From assembly GCA_035079385.1 (NCBI GenBank), contig JAVHKY010000015.1, positions 6,820,001-6,884,000 of the forward strand: DNA of 64,000 nt, written 5' to 3'. Both the position numbers and the translations under genes were made by a program. Position 1 is the first letter of the stretch, and each line of letters begins with the position of its first letter. Source of the DNA: Aspidiotus rigidus. Taxonomy: Eukaryota; Arthropoda; Insecta; Hemiptera; Diaspididae. Positions 23,164 to 32,830 of the stretch are shown here, one piece after another. Below the pieces are notes generated by a model, which searched no databases, was not told the origin of the DNA, and worked only from the letters and a program-made list of their open reading frames with translations.

Positions 23164-23299
23164 TAGAGAAATATACTCACAAAGAGTAACGAACACAATT
23201 ACAAGAACAGCAATAAAACAAATAAACCGAGCGCTTTGTTTGTTTTATTGCGGTTCTTGTAATTAAGTGTTCGTTACTCTTTGTGAGTATATTTCTCTA
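23164..23299. mobile_element. Palindromic MITE, 136 bp
   Basis: Near-complete palindrome. The left arm starts tagagaaatatactcacaa and the right arm ends ttgtgagtatatttctcta, with arms of ~60 bp around a short GC-containing centre (ccgagcgc). TA occurs at both boundaries, compatible with a TA target duplication (Tc1/mariner-like mobilisation). Non-coding. Confidence 0.75.
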
Positions 23300-23611
23300 T
23301 AGTGAATTTACCTTATTTAGTGTAGTTTAGAGGGGTAATATTTTAGATCAAATTTTAGGAGTAAACTATTGATGGAAATGCTATCAATTTGGTCAAATTT
23401 GACAGTGTCCTGATAAGTGTCCTATACGTACTTGCATGGTAAAAATTTTTCCTGTGTACCTATACCTTGTCAAAAATGAAATCTGTCAGATAAAGCTTGA
23501 ATAAGGCTAAATAATGGTAATAAATTATGCTTGAAAGTTCGTGAGCGTTGAAAAAATCATAGGTAAAGAATTTACCTTATTTATTGTATTTTAGAGAATA
23601 AATTTGGTCAA

Positions 23612-24170
23612 TATTTTAGGTCTGGATAGCTGCGAACGTCCATGTATCTTGATGAAACATTTCTGGTTATGAAAAAGTCGATTACATCTGGAATCTTGGT
23701 CGAGTCGGAAGGCCAATATGTGGGTTGGTCTCCCGATACGAATGAACCATTGAATTTTTGAACAGATTTGTGGAGTTCGCGTCCTCTTGGGTTCGTGAAA
23801 CGAGAGCTCCATAGTTCATATTTAGCGTTGTAATCCCCCCAGCTATCCATTTGGAGCCTAGACTGGAGAACAGCTGGTCGAAATCTGACTTGGCAATTTT
23901 CGTATTCGGGGGGGCAGTAAACAGCGGCCAAAACCGTTGTTGTGCCGTGTAACTGGATACTGACGTAATGCTGCCTGAGCAAAGTTGGAAGTGAAGTTTG
24001 GCTCTTCTGTGAAGCGTAAGCTATTCTTCAGTATCACGGCGCTTCCTCCTTGTGCTTTACCACTCGGGTGATTACAGGAGTGGATTGTATACCCTTTCAA
24101 CCTTCTCAAGTTGTATCTGCTTGTGAAGTGGGTTTCGGTAACTGGTGCTTCGCGGCAGTACAATAAAATA
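23612..24170 (-). pseudogene. Jockey-type LINE endonuclease fragment
   Basis: Minus-strand frames 23858-24244 and 23608-23982 together give part of an apurinic-type endonuclease domain. The order is TETHFTSRYNLRRLKGY, GGSAVILKNSL, LAAVYCPPEY, DYNAKYELWSSR..NPRGREL, PDVIDFFITR. A frameshift near 23950-23990 separates the two halves. Neither the start of the domain nor any RT follows, so this is an internal fragment of the element. The catalytic Asn/Asp region (expected GDFNAKH) reads GDYNAKY. Inactive. Confidence 0.8.
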
Positions 24171-24182
24171 TTTGAAAAAAAA

Positions 24183-24204
24183 AATATATATATATATATA
24201 TATT
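24183..24204. repeat. (TA)n microsatellite
   Basis: About ten TA dinucleotides next to the endonuclease fragment. Confidence 0.9.
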
Positions 24205-24228
24205 TTAGGTCAAATTTGAGGAGTATAA

Positions 24229-24360
24229 TAGAGAGTTTTTGCATTCGAACGTTATTGAAATAACGTAACGCTAACGTTAAATTTTCTCATTGTGAACAAT
24301 GGGAAAATTTAACGTTAGCGTTACGTTATTTCAATAACGTTCGAATGCAAAAACTCTCTA
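24229..24360. mobile_element. Perfect-arm palindrome, 132 bp
   Basis: Arms 24229-24286 and 24303-24360 are exact 58-bp reverse complements (outer end TAGAGAGTTTTTGCATTCG). The 16-nt centre is itself mostly palindromic. TA at both ends fits a TA target duplication. The perfect arms suggest a young insertion or strong secondary structure. Confidence 0.85.
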
Positions 24361-24754
24361 ATTTTGCTGGAAATAATATCAATTTGGTCAAATTTAACGG
24401 TAAAATGATGTGACTGTGATTTCTGTCAAATAAAGCTTAGATAAGGTTTGTTCTGAAAGTGACCCAGTATGAGTGATGTGTAAGAGAGTTATAAGCCGAA
24501 TAATAAAATGCTTCAACTTTGGGAAAATATGAGAGTGTTCTATAAGTACGAGTGATATGTCAGAGAGTTATAATTTTTTGTCATTTTTAAAGGTTTTTTT
24601 TTGAAGTTTTTTGAATCATGTTTTTGCCTGAACGTTCGTGAACGTAAAAAAAAATCATTGATAAAATTTACTTTATTCATCGTATTGTAGAGAATAAATG
24701 CTTAAACTCTGGGAAATATGAAAGTGTTCTATATGTACCCAGTGTACTACTGTT

Positions 24755-25060
24755 GAGCTATATATGACAGGAGGGGGACTTGGAAAAACGACGACGTCCT
24801 GTCACGTCATCATTTTCGGGACTTAGAACTTCCGGCTCTAAGCTTTATATGATGGGAGGGGGACGTGGAAACATTTTCGGGAAGAATTTTGTCTCTGGAG
24901 CTGTAGATGATAGAAAAGGGACTTGGAATAATTTTGACTCTCGAGCCATATATGATGGGAGGGGGACTTGGTAAAATTTCGACTAACAAGCTATAGATGG
25001 TAGAAATTTCAGCGCGTTCAAATGGTAGTAGAGGGACTTGGTAAATACAAAGGAGAAGGA
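24755..25060 (+). repeat. Minisatellite, gaggggacttgg type
   Basis: Five to six imperfect units of ~55 bp. Each contains an agctatatatgatgggaggg-like word followed by ggacttggaaaaatttcgac-like sequence. Best preserved array of the family dispersed through the window. The 24780-24974 open frame is repeat. Confidence 0.75.
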
Positions 25061-25502
25061 GGCACAAGACACGTAACAGTACACAATTTTTTGCCGTAAC
25101 TCACAAATTATAATGTCAAAAAAAAAATGGTAAAACCAATTTTTTGAATTATTGTTTTTGTCACCTGCCAGAGAAAGAATCTTTTCATCTTATAATGTCA
25201 AAATATAATCCACATAAAACACAAAAATTTTAGTTAAAAGAAAAAGAAAAAAATAATAATTTTGTTAATAGAAAATAAACAGAAAAGTGATCAACATAAG
25301 GTCAAAAAGAACGAAAACTAGCTGTATAATATGATAAGAAAGGGACTTGAAAGAATTTTACTTCTGAGATGATGGGAATAAAACTGAGGAAAATTTCGAC
25401 TTGGGTCTTGCTGCGTTCAAATTTTGTGATATTATTAACCTAGTTTAAATTAGATTACCTAATGCAGTTTGAAAAATGTTGACCCTGAAGCCATATTTAA
25501 TA

Positions 25503-25888
25503 ACACTACTGAACAGCTATCCTGTTACGAAAGTTCTATTACATGATTCTTAGATACTTTTCAACGCTGAACACGAATCCTTTGTCCGTTTTTTGCTAGC
25601 ACGTCACAATTTTTAGTAATTACGATCAAAGTTCTCGTTTACTTGCCGCGCGTCGTCGCGAAACACATCGACGATAGCAGCATCGCTATCGAAGACGTTT
25701 GTTACGTTCCGCGACAACGCTCGGCAAGTAGACGAGAATATTTGTTATGATTACGTGAATATTTATCGTGATTACTAAAAATTGTGACGTGCTAGCAAAA
25801 AACGGACAACGGATTCGTGTTCAGCGTTGAAAAGTAACGTAGAATCACGTAATAGAATCTTTGTAACAGGATAGCTGTTCAGTAGTGT
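25503..25888. mobile_element. Foldback MITE with ACACTACTGAACAG ends
   Basis: Terminal inverted repeats ACACTACTGAACAGCTATCC and its complement. The arms pair for about 190 bp each, with the centre near 25680-25700. A subterminal block (gctgaacac...gt.ccgtttttt.gct) is shared with the 714-bp element at 29799-30512, so they are one family. No coding sequence. TA may be the target duplication at the right end (tgTAac). Confidence 0.8.
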
Positions 25889-26599
25889 AACTAGAGGAGG
25901 ACCCAGAATAATTTCGATTTGTAAGGCATACATGATAGGAGGCGCATCCTCAAAAAGTGTTCGGCTGAAGTGTCGGAGATCGCTGCAAAATTATGTCAAC
26001 CAGTTCTGATATTACCCTTCTGCCATGATCCAAAAATCTGTGCTGCGGGCACAGGCTGCGTTTACTTACAGGCGACGCGGCTCGCAAGAGGAAGAAAAAC
26101 AAGACTGTTTATTTCAATACCGCCTCTCAAATCGGTCTCAAAACAGACGGTTCCGAGATGGGTTAAGGAAATTTAGGTAGACAGTAGAGTCGATCCTCAC
26201 TTTCTGCCGCACTCGACTTGACATGCCACAACCTCGGCAGCCCAACGCAGCGGGGTAACGACAGATAGTATTGTAAAAGTAGTGGGTTTGACGAACAAGT
26301 CGAAAGTCTTCGCCAAATTTTATGACAGAAAAATGGTACCCGACCCACAAATCTTTGCTTCAGTGGTAGTGAAAATAGAATATCGAGTAGATAGACGCGG
26401 TTGAGAAGTTTAGCTTAGATTATACTATAATTTTTTCTTCCCTGGGGCGTGTACAAAGATATGTTCCATTAGATTATAAGAGTTACCACCTATGTTCGAT
26501 TACAGGGTTGCAGAAAGCCTTTGTTTTCTTCCTTTTTGGTTATGATTTGGCTTAGCGAGACGTTTTAGTCGATGTGATATGTTGCGCTACGGTCGGAAG

Positions 26600-26940
26600 A
26601 GGAACGAAATACAATTGTATAATTGAACTTACCTGTGTCGTTCAATTAAAATTGTTTGAGGCCCTGCTCCGAACGTAGCAACCCCGCCCGGCCTTCTAAC
26701 CTGATAAGGCTGGAAGGATCGCTCCCTCCCAAACTCTCTCGGGCCCACATTGACGACTTTGAAGAATGATTAGGTGATAAGATAGGGAAGCTAGTTCGAT
26801 GTCACGGTAGATGAGTTTTTTCCTTCCCTTTAAAAGTGTGTGCTGGATGGTGCAGAAGTAGGAGACTACATCAAATATGAGTAGGTCAATAGAATATTCT
26901 TGGTTTTGAAGAAGTGAACTTGGAGAAAACCAGAGGCACA
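26600..26940 (-). repeat. Possible LINE 3' tail fragment
   Basis: Minus-strand peptide IELASLSYHLIILQSRQCGPERVWEGAILPALSG, followed by GC-rich sequence, has the look of the C-terminal tail and 3'UTR of a LINE. No catalytic domain is present. Low confidence. Confidence 0.3.
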
Positions 26941-27844
26941 CTGATTGAAGGTTTATAATATTTCTCTCTTATTACAGTCTCCCACCCTCTTATTCAGAAT
27001 AGAAATATCAACTTACCAGTGTATTGCTGCAGTAGTGAGAACACATGAATCTCGTATACAGAGTTTGGGTTAGGTTTGGGTTTTCTTTTGTACCCAACGT
27101 ACCTTTGATCCCATACCTAGTACAATAGCATGGACTTTTTTTTAACTTATCGATATTCAGATATCAGTTCTGATGTCGTTTTTTGGTGTCAGTTTTTCAA
27201 TTTAGCACCCAGTATATAGACGCGTTCCACGTCAAAAAAACATCTTCTCTTAATCTTTAGGACTTTCTGTGTAGGTATATTGATTGAATAATATAAACTG
27301 TTACACTCCTGTATCTCACTCTCTCCTCCTTCACTAATGAATCTTTACTTTGTATTTCTTTGCAAACGTCCAAAGACATACGTACATGATACGATTTTTT
27401 TCCAGGAAGTGGGAACTTGAATTTTTTTACAAGTCCCCCTCCCATCATAGATAGCTCGGTACCTATTCGACATTTTTTTCCTCGTCCAATAACGGTAGGT
27501 CAGTTTTGTCGGACAGCTGGATACCAAAATTTCCAGGAAGACGCTTCCCTTGCCTTATCTTCTTACAACATGTTGACACTAGGGTTATGAGACGATAGAG
27601 GCTAGATAGAGGCTAGACTATCCCGAAGGGGAGATCTTCTAGAAAGAGAGTTTGTCTTCTAACCAATACCCTTGCGGCGACTCTCGTATCGTGCTCTACA
27701 ATTCAATTCGGTACACATCCTGCGAGTTTTTTTCTCTTCTTCTTTCATCCTTTCTCGAGCACGAATTACTGGGGTTATAAACCCATATCTCTCATGCTCG
27801 CACTTTCGTGTCTTTTTGGACCAAAAGATACCGCACCTATTAGG

Positions 27845-28490
27845 AGGGCTACCTATAGTCCATGGGCCATATAAAAATGCGGTACCATTCGGGGGGGGGG
27901 GGACAAAGCGATAATTTGAGATATGTTAGTAGGGTTGATACTTGATATAAAAAACGATGATAGACATCTGAGAAGAGCAGCTTTCCAAAATGGCGGCCAA
28001 TTTCAAAATGGCCGATCGTTGTTCTGGTAAAAGGCGAATAACTCATATATTGTGTGGGTCAAATTTTCTACTTCTCTTTTTAAATAAAAGAAAATAAGGC
28101 CCCGAATCCCGTCCCTCACATCCTAATACATTTTCTGTGGCACGTTCTAGCTCCCTAAAATCAATGTTTTGCAAATATCTTGAAAAATTGGGTATCAATC
28201 ATAAAAAGTTTCAGATAAAATATGTTCCTCGTAAAATTTGTTATAGATAATACCATTCAAACTTCGCTATGCGTCCAATTATCAGCTTAAAAAGTTCGTC
28301 AAAAGTTGAGAACTTTAGGAAAAAGTCAATTTTTCAGCAATAAATATCTAGTAAATAAAACACAAATGAAATAAAACTTCAAACAAAAACTTTTTATTAA
28401 AAAATTCTAACTGCAAAATAGATTGTCTAAACTTTCTTCCAAAGTTTGTCGAAAGTTCTGAGCTTTTGGAAGGAAATCGATTGTCGTCAA
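27845..28490 (+). repeat. Dispersed repeat, left copy of a distant inverted pair
   Basis: Runs from ccatgggccatataaaaatg through a G run, then aaaatggc.gccaa.tt and ggtaaaaggcgaataactca, to a gttctgagcttttggaagg block. The same sequence in reverse orientation occupies 36425-37035. Non-coding. The two copies are ~8 kb apart and diverged. Confidence 0.75.
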
Positions 28491-28860
28491 ATATTACAAA
28501 AAAATAAGCTAGGCCTATTCTAATAAGAAGGAGTTCCAAACAAAAAATATTATTCTTGAAATTTACTTCATCACGGACCATCTGAACTTTATTGTCAGTC
28601 TATTTATAATCCTGAAAAGCTTCCAAAAGTTGTGAGCTGCTGAAAAAATCGATTTGTAGTACCTAAATATTTTGGAAAATTGAGTTTCTATAAGGAAAGT
28701 TTTCACACAAAAAATGTTTCTTTTGAAATTGTTTATAAACTAGACTACTTAAACTTTCTTTTAAAAATTGTCGGAAGTTCTGAGCGTTTGGAAGGAAAGT
28801 GATTATTTCGAAATATCCTCCAAACTAGAGCTTTAATAAGGAAAAGTTTTAACCCAAAAA
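28435..28860 (+). repeat. Degenerate ~150-bp tandem repeat
   Basis: The block gtcgaaagttctgagcttttggaaggaaatcgatt recurs near 28445 and 28780, with weaker copies near 28300 and 28625. Each is followed by an aaatat..caaa..aag..ttc segment. It is continuous with the 27845 repeat. Confidence 0.5.
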
Positions 28861-29798
28861 TGATTCACAAAGTTCCAAAGTTCACTATACATCTTTATTG
28901 TGAAGCTAATGGTAATCATAAAAAGTCTATTGTGAGCTTCAATATTGAAAAAAAGTCTGTAGGAATCACATTGAATACTTTTATTTGTTTATTTAAAGTA
29001 TTCTTATTGGTAAGTGATGCCGATAACAGTTCAGTGGCCTAGTTGCAGTCAGAGGAATAAAATCTTGATGAGGAATCTATAATAGTAAAAATACAACCTT
29101 CGTCCCTTAAACGTTTCCTCGCCCGGAAGAGTCCGAAAAGCGCGAAAATTAGCTAAAACGATGCGATTTGTACTTTGTATATGTATTTTTTGTACGATTT
29201 ATGAAACGTTAAAAACAGCTAAAAACCGTTGTGATAGAAATTAATAAACCGAGGTGTCATATCTTAGCTATCACAGAATTTCAGTCTGATGATAATTATT
29301 TTGTAGTTGTAGGAACACTATTGTTTCATTTTTAATCATTCTGTATAATTCATTTTGTACGAAACAGATGTTAATAATCGTGACATGAAATCAGGAAACG
29401 ATCAGTGGACAAACACGATTTTACATAAACGGAAAGGAATACCATCGTCGCTGTAAAGAATATCATGTTGAAAAAAATAATTAAAAGTAGCTAGCACAAA
29501 TAGGGAAGAGAATAACGAAGATGATACCTATACACAAAATATTGTATTCAAGGAAATATTGACTTAAATTTGTTCGCAAAATTCTAGGTACCACTAAATA
29601 TAATTCATCATTAATAAGAAAAATAATGAACTGGAGACAAGAGGGATCAAACGTTTGAAAAATAATTCTTCGTATTATCCGCATAGGTAACATAAACAAT
29701 AATTATTCTATCATAGAAAACGAATTAAATACATATTAATTCTCTGATTAATATTATTAATACCTACCTAATAAATTAAGGACAACATTTACTTCATT

Positions 29799-30512
29799 AC
29801 ACTACTGAACAAATTTCAAATTTTTTGAATGAACATGAACTATCGAAGGAGTTACTAGAAGTATTTTTCACGCTGAACACTTTGCCGTTGACCGTTTTTC
29901 GCTATTACATCGCAGTTCCGAGTAATTCGCGTTTGAAAATCAAAAAATCGCCAAAAACTGTACTTTTATAACACGATAGGTACCATATTATCAGAAACAG
30001 AATAATGCGGTATGTTCTACAGCACAAAAATGTAGTTTGAACCTTACTCTATAACATATTTAAGATCAAGAATAATCGCACAATTCTTCGAGCAGTCATG
30101 AACGCGATATTGTACAAGATTATTTTCAGCTTCAAATGCGGGGAAACACACGATTCTGCGTCGCGACGCGAGGTCGTACTGTGCCCCGCGTTCAAAGCTG
30201 AAAATAGTCTTGTACAATATCGTTCATATCTGCTAGAAGAATTGTGCGATTATTCTAAATCGTAAATATGTTACACAGCAAGGTTCAAATTACATTTTTA
30301 TGTGGTTCAACATACCTCAGTATTATATTTTTACTGTGGTATTGCATTTTAAAAGTACAATTTTCGGCGATTTTTGAATTTTCAAACGCGAATTACTCAA
30401 GACTCCGATGTGACAGCGAAAAACGGTAAACGACATAGTGTTCAGCGTGAGAAAAGTACTTCTAGAAACTTCTTAGATAATTCATGTTCATAAAATGCTG
30501 TTCAGTATAGTG
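29799..30512. mobile_element. Foldback MITE, 714 bp, ACACTACTGAACA family
   Basis: Begins ACACTACTGAACA and ends with its imperfect complement CAGTATAGTG. The arms pair across the element: tgttcatt and gctgaacac blocks outside, a gcacaattcttc block inside, and a GC-rich centre near 30150-30180 (gcgtcgcgacgcg, itself palindromic). It shares its ends and subterminal block with 25503-25888. Non-autonomous. Confidence 0.8.
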
Positions 30513-30538
30513 AATTTATGTTGACTATAGATTATAAA

Positions 30539-30755
30539 CTAGAGAGGACTTGACATCATCACGATTTAACAGAAGAATACTTATAGAATGGTGAATTACA
30601 AAAATTGGGACTCGACGTCAAGAATAACTGTTAGTTGGAGGTGAGTACTAGAGAGGACTTGATATCATCACGATTTAACAGAAGAATACTTATAGAATGG
30701 TGAATTACAAAAATTGGGACTCGACGTCAAGAATAACTGTTAGTTGGAGGTGAGT
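30539..30755 (+). repeat. Recent 109-bp tandem duplication
   Basis: Units 30539-30647 and 30648-30755, starting ctagagaggacttga.atca, are almost identical (I see one clear substitution, ga.atc C/T). It lies immediately beside the 29799-30512 MITE. Non-coding. Confidence 0.9.
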
Positions 30756-31230
30756 GGACTCGAAAGATTATATTGAGGACCTCGAGTAGAAAAAGTGAAA
30801 GAGAAAAGGGAAACCGAATCAACTCATCTTTAGAATCAAAACATTTTTGTTCTATTCGTTTGTAGATTACAGGAGGACGACACGTAGAATCAATTATTAG
30901 GATACGGATAATTAGATGAGGAGAGAAGACTGAAAAAGAAGGAGAGTTTGCATAAAAATTTTGAATACAGGACCACGCAGAAAAGTAATCTACAGAATTT
31001 CTACTTCTTTTTTTTTCACAGTAGAAATATCTACATTATTTACCGAAGTTGTTAAAAATTATTCCTATTTATATGTTTTCCATAAGAAATTTGTATCGCC
31101 AAAAATTCATTGACAATCCCTTACTTCTTTTGTTTTGTAGGTAATAAGTGATAGGCAATATGAAGAAATATTTGAAAATTAGATGACAAAAGTATCAAAA
31201 AATAAAAAAATATACATTTTTTAATATCTA

Positions 31231-32322
31231 TGTTATGGTTAATCTGGGTATTCGGTTAATGTAGGTTTTTCGTCATCGCTGCGCGTGGTTTCGGTCGCGT
31301 CCGGCGTGGTAGCGTTTTACGGCGAGAGTGTGTGCACGCAGGCAACGTTCAAGTAGCGCCCTACACCGCTCGGCCACAAGGCGTTGCTTGCTAATACGAT
31401 GTATGTTGTACGTGACAACTCGTATGGGTGTTTACGTGTGTACTTTGTCTTCGTATGTCTTTTCATATTTTCTCTTCTTGTACTTAGTACCTACCCTGTA
31501 ATTTAATTTTTTTCATTTATTTATGGTTTCTCCTTGAGTCTAATTCAAATGTTGATTTCATCAATTTTTTATGGTTTCTTCCTTAGTCTAATTCAAATTT
31601 TGAATCTATCAATTTTTCATGGTTTCTTTCTCAGTCTAATTGAAACATATTGATTCCATCAATTTTTTTATGGTTTCTTCCTTGGTCTAACTCAAATGTT
31701 GATTCTATCAATCTATTTATGGTTTCTCCCTGAGTCTAATTTAAATGTTGATTCCATCAATTTATTATGGTTTCTTGCTTAGTCTAATTCAAATTTTGAA
31801 TCTATCAATTTTTCATGGTTTCTTTCTCAGTCTAATTGGAACATATTTATTCCATCAATTTTTTTTATGGTTTCTCCCTCGGTCTAACTCAAATTAATGT
31901 TGATTCTATCAATCTATTTATGGTTTCTTCCTGAGTCTAATTTAAATGTTGATTCCATCAATTTATAATGGTTTCTTCCTTAGTCTAATTCAAATTTTGA
32001 ATCTATTAATAACTCAAATTGATGTTGATTCTATCGATCTATTTATAGGTTCTTCTGAAATCGTAATTTAAAGATAAAAATTAAAAATTTTGATCAAAAA
32101 AATTGTATTGATTTTCTACATAATTCTGAATAAAAAAAAATTTCATCCTCCCCAAAAAAGTGAGGATCTTGAGCGGGGCTCGAACCAGGGTAAAAAGGAG
32201 AAAAGTCGTCATTTTAAAGGAAACATATACGGCCAGCAACGCTCACGCGTATGTACGCGTGCCTCTGCGTTGTAATTGCCGCGTTTACGTACTTTAACCA
32301 AATACTCACTTTAACCATGACA
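31231..32322. mobile_element. Ginger-like non-autonomous element, 4-bp TSD
   Basis: Termini TGTTATGGTTAA (31231) and, inverted, TGTCATGGTTAA (ending 32322). The inverted repeats extend ~33 bp with matching words GTATT(C/T)GGTTAA. Flanked by TCTA on both sides (31227-31230 and 32323-32326). TGT..ACA ends with a 4-bp duplication fit Ginger-type (integrase-like) DNA transposons, whose ends start TGTNR. No integrase is encoded, so the assignment rests on ends only. The inside holds a GC-richer left segment and a ~50-bp minisatellite. Confidence 0.6.
31522..32010 (+). repeat. ~50-bp minisatellite with four-unit higher order
   Basis: Ten units, each starting near tatggtttct (31522, 31570, 31619, 31669, 31719, 31766, 31815, 31866, 31919, 31967), followed by agtctaattcaaa and a gattc.atcaa word. 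Unit variants recur every fourth unit (offset ~196-200 bp), for example the tctcagtctaattg.aacat variant at 31619 and 31815. Confidence 0.85.
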
Positions 32323-32830
32323 TCTACATTATTTACCGAAGTTGTTAAAAATTATTCCTATTTACATATTTTCCATAAGAAATTTGTATCGCCAAAAATT
32401 CATTGACAATTCCTTAATCTTTTGTTTTGTAATAAGTGATAGGCAATATGAAGAAATATTTGAAAATTAGATGACACAAGTATCAAAAAATAAAAAAATA
32501 TACATTTTTTAATTCCAAAAATCGTCTAAAATATAAAAATACGTGATGACGAGAGGCGCGCCGTCATGGCTAGTTGTACCTAATTTGCCGTTTGCCGTCA
32601 TGCGCGTTGATGTTGCTGTACTTTGAACAAAATTAAAATAATATTCCAGCTGTTCATCCACACATGGCGCTGAAATCTCTTAAAACCATACAAAATAGGT
32701 TTTTTGAATATCTGCTAAATATTTATCAATCATTTAATGCAATGAAATGATTGATTGCAAATTATTTTGAATTATTTATTCTAGAACACAAAATTATGTA
32801 AAATATAAAATATTTAAAAAAAGAATCCGG

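Larger units (their letters stand above)
22890..24665 (+). repeat. Degenerate tandem repeat with gaacgttcgtgagcgttg core
   Basis: The core ctgaacgttcgtgagcgttg followed by aaaaaatcataggta recurs near 22905, 23083, 23530 and 24627. Linked blocks (ttaccttattta.tgta.ttttagag; gtcaaattt) recur between the cores. The array has been a repeated target: a palindromic MITE (23164), a LINE endonuclease fragment (23612) and another palindrome (24229) all sit within it. Confidence 0.7.
31030..32515 (+). repeat. Tandem ~197-bp dimer split by a transposon
   Basis: Copies 31030-31226 and 32323-32515 start TCTACATTATTTACCGAAG and end ...tatacattttttaat. They were adjacent before the 31231-32322 element inserted exactly at their junction. 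Confidence 0.8.

Noticed and set aside
26620..26700. U1 snRNA-like word gaacttacctg
   Set aside because: Only the first ~10 bases resemble U1; the stem-loop and Sm-site layout do not follow.
29481..29699. 72-aa hydrophobic minus-strand ORF
   Set aside because: AT-rich chance frame with no splice context or homology signal.
31522..32010. CRISPR-like regular repeats
   Set aside because: Units are contiguous variants without unique spacers, in an intron-bearing animal genome; this is a minisatellite.
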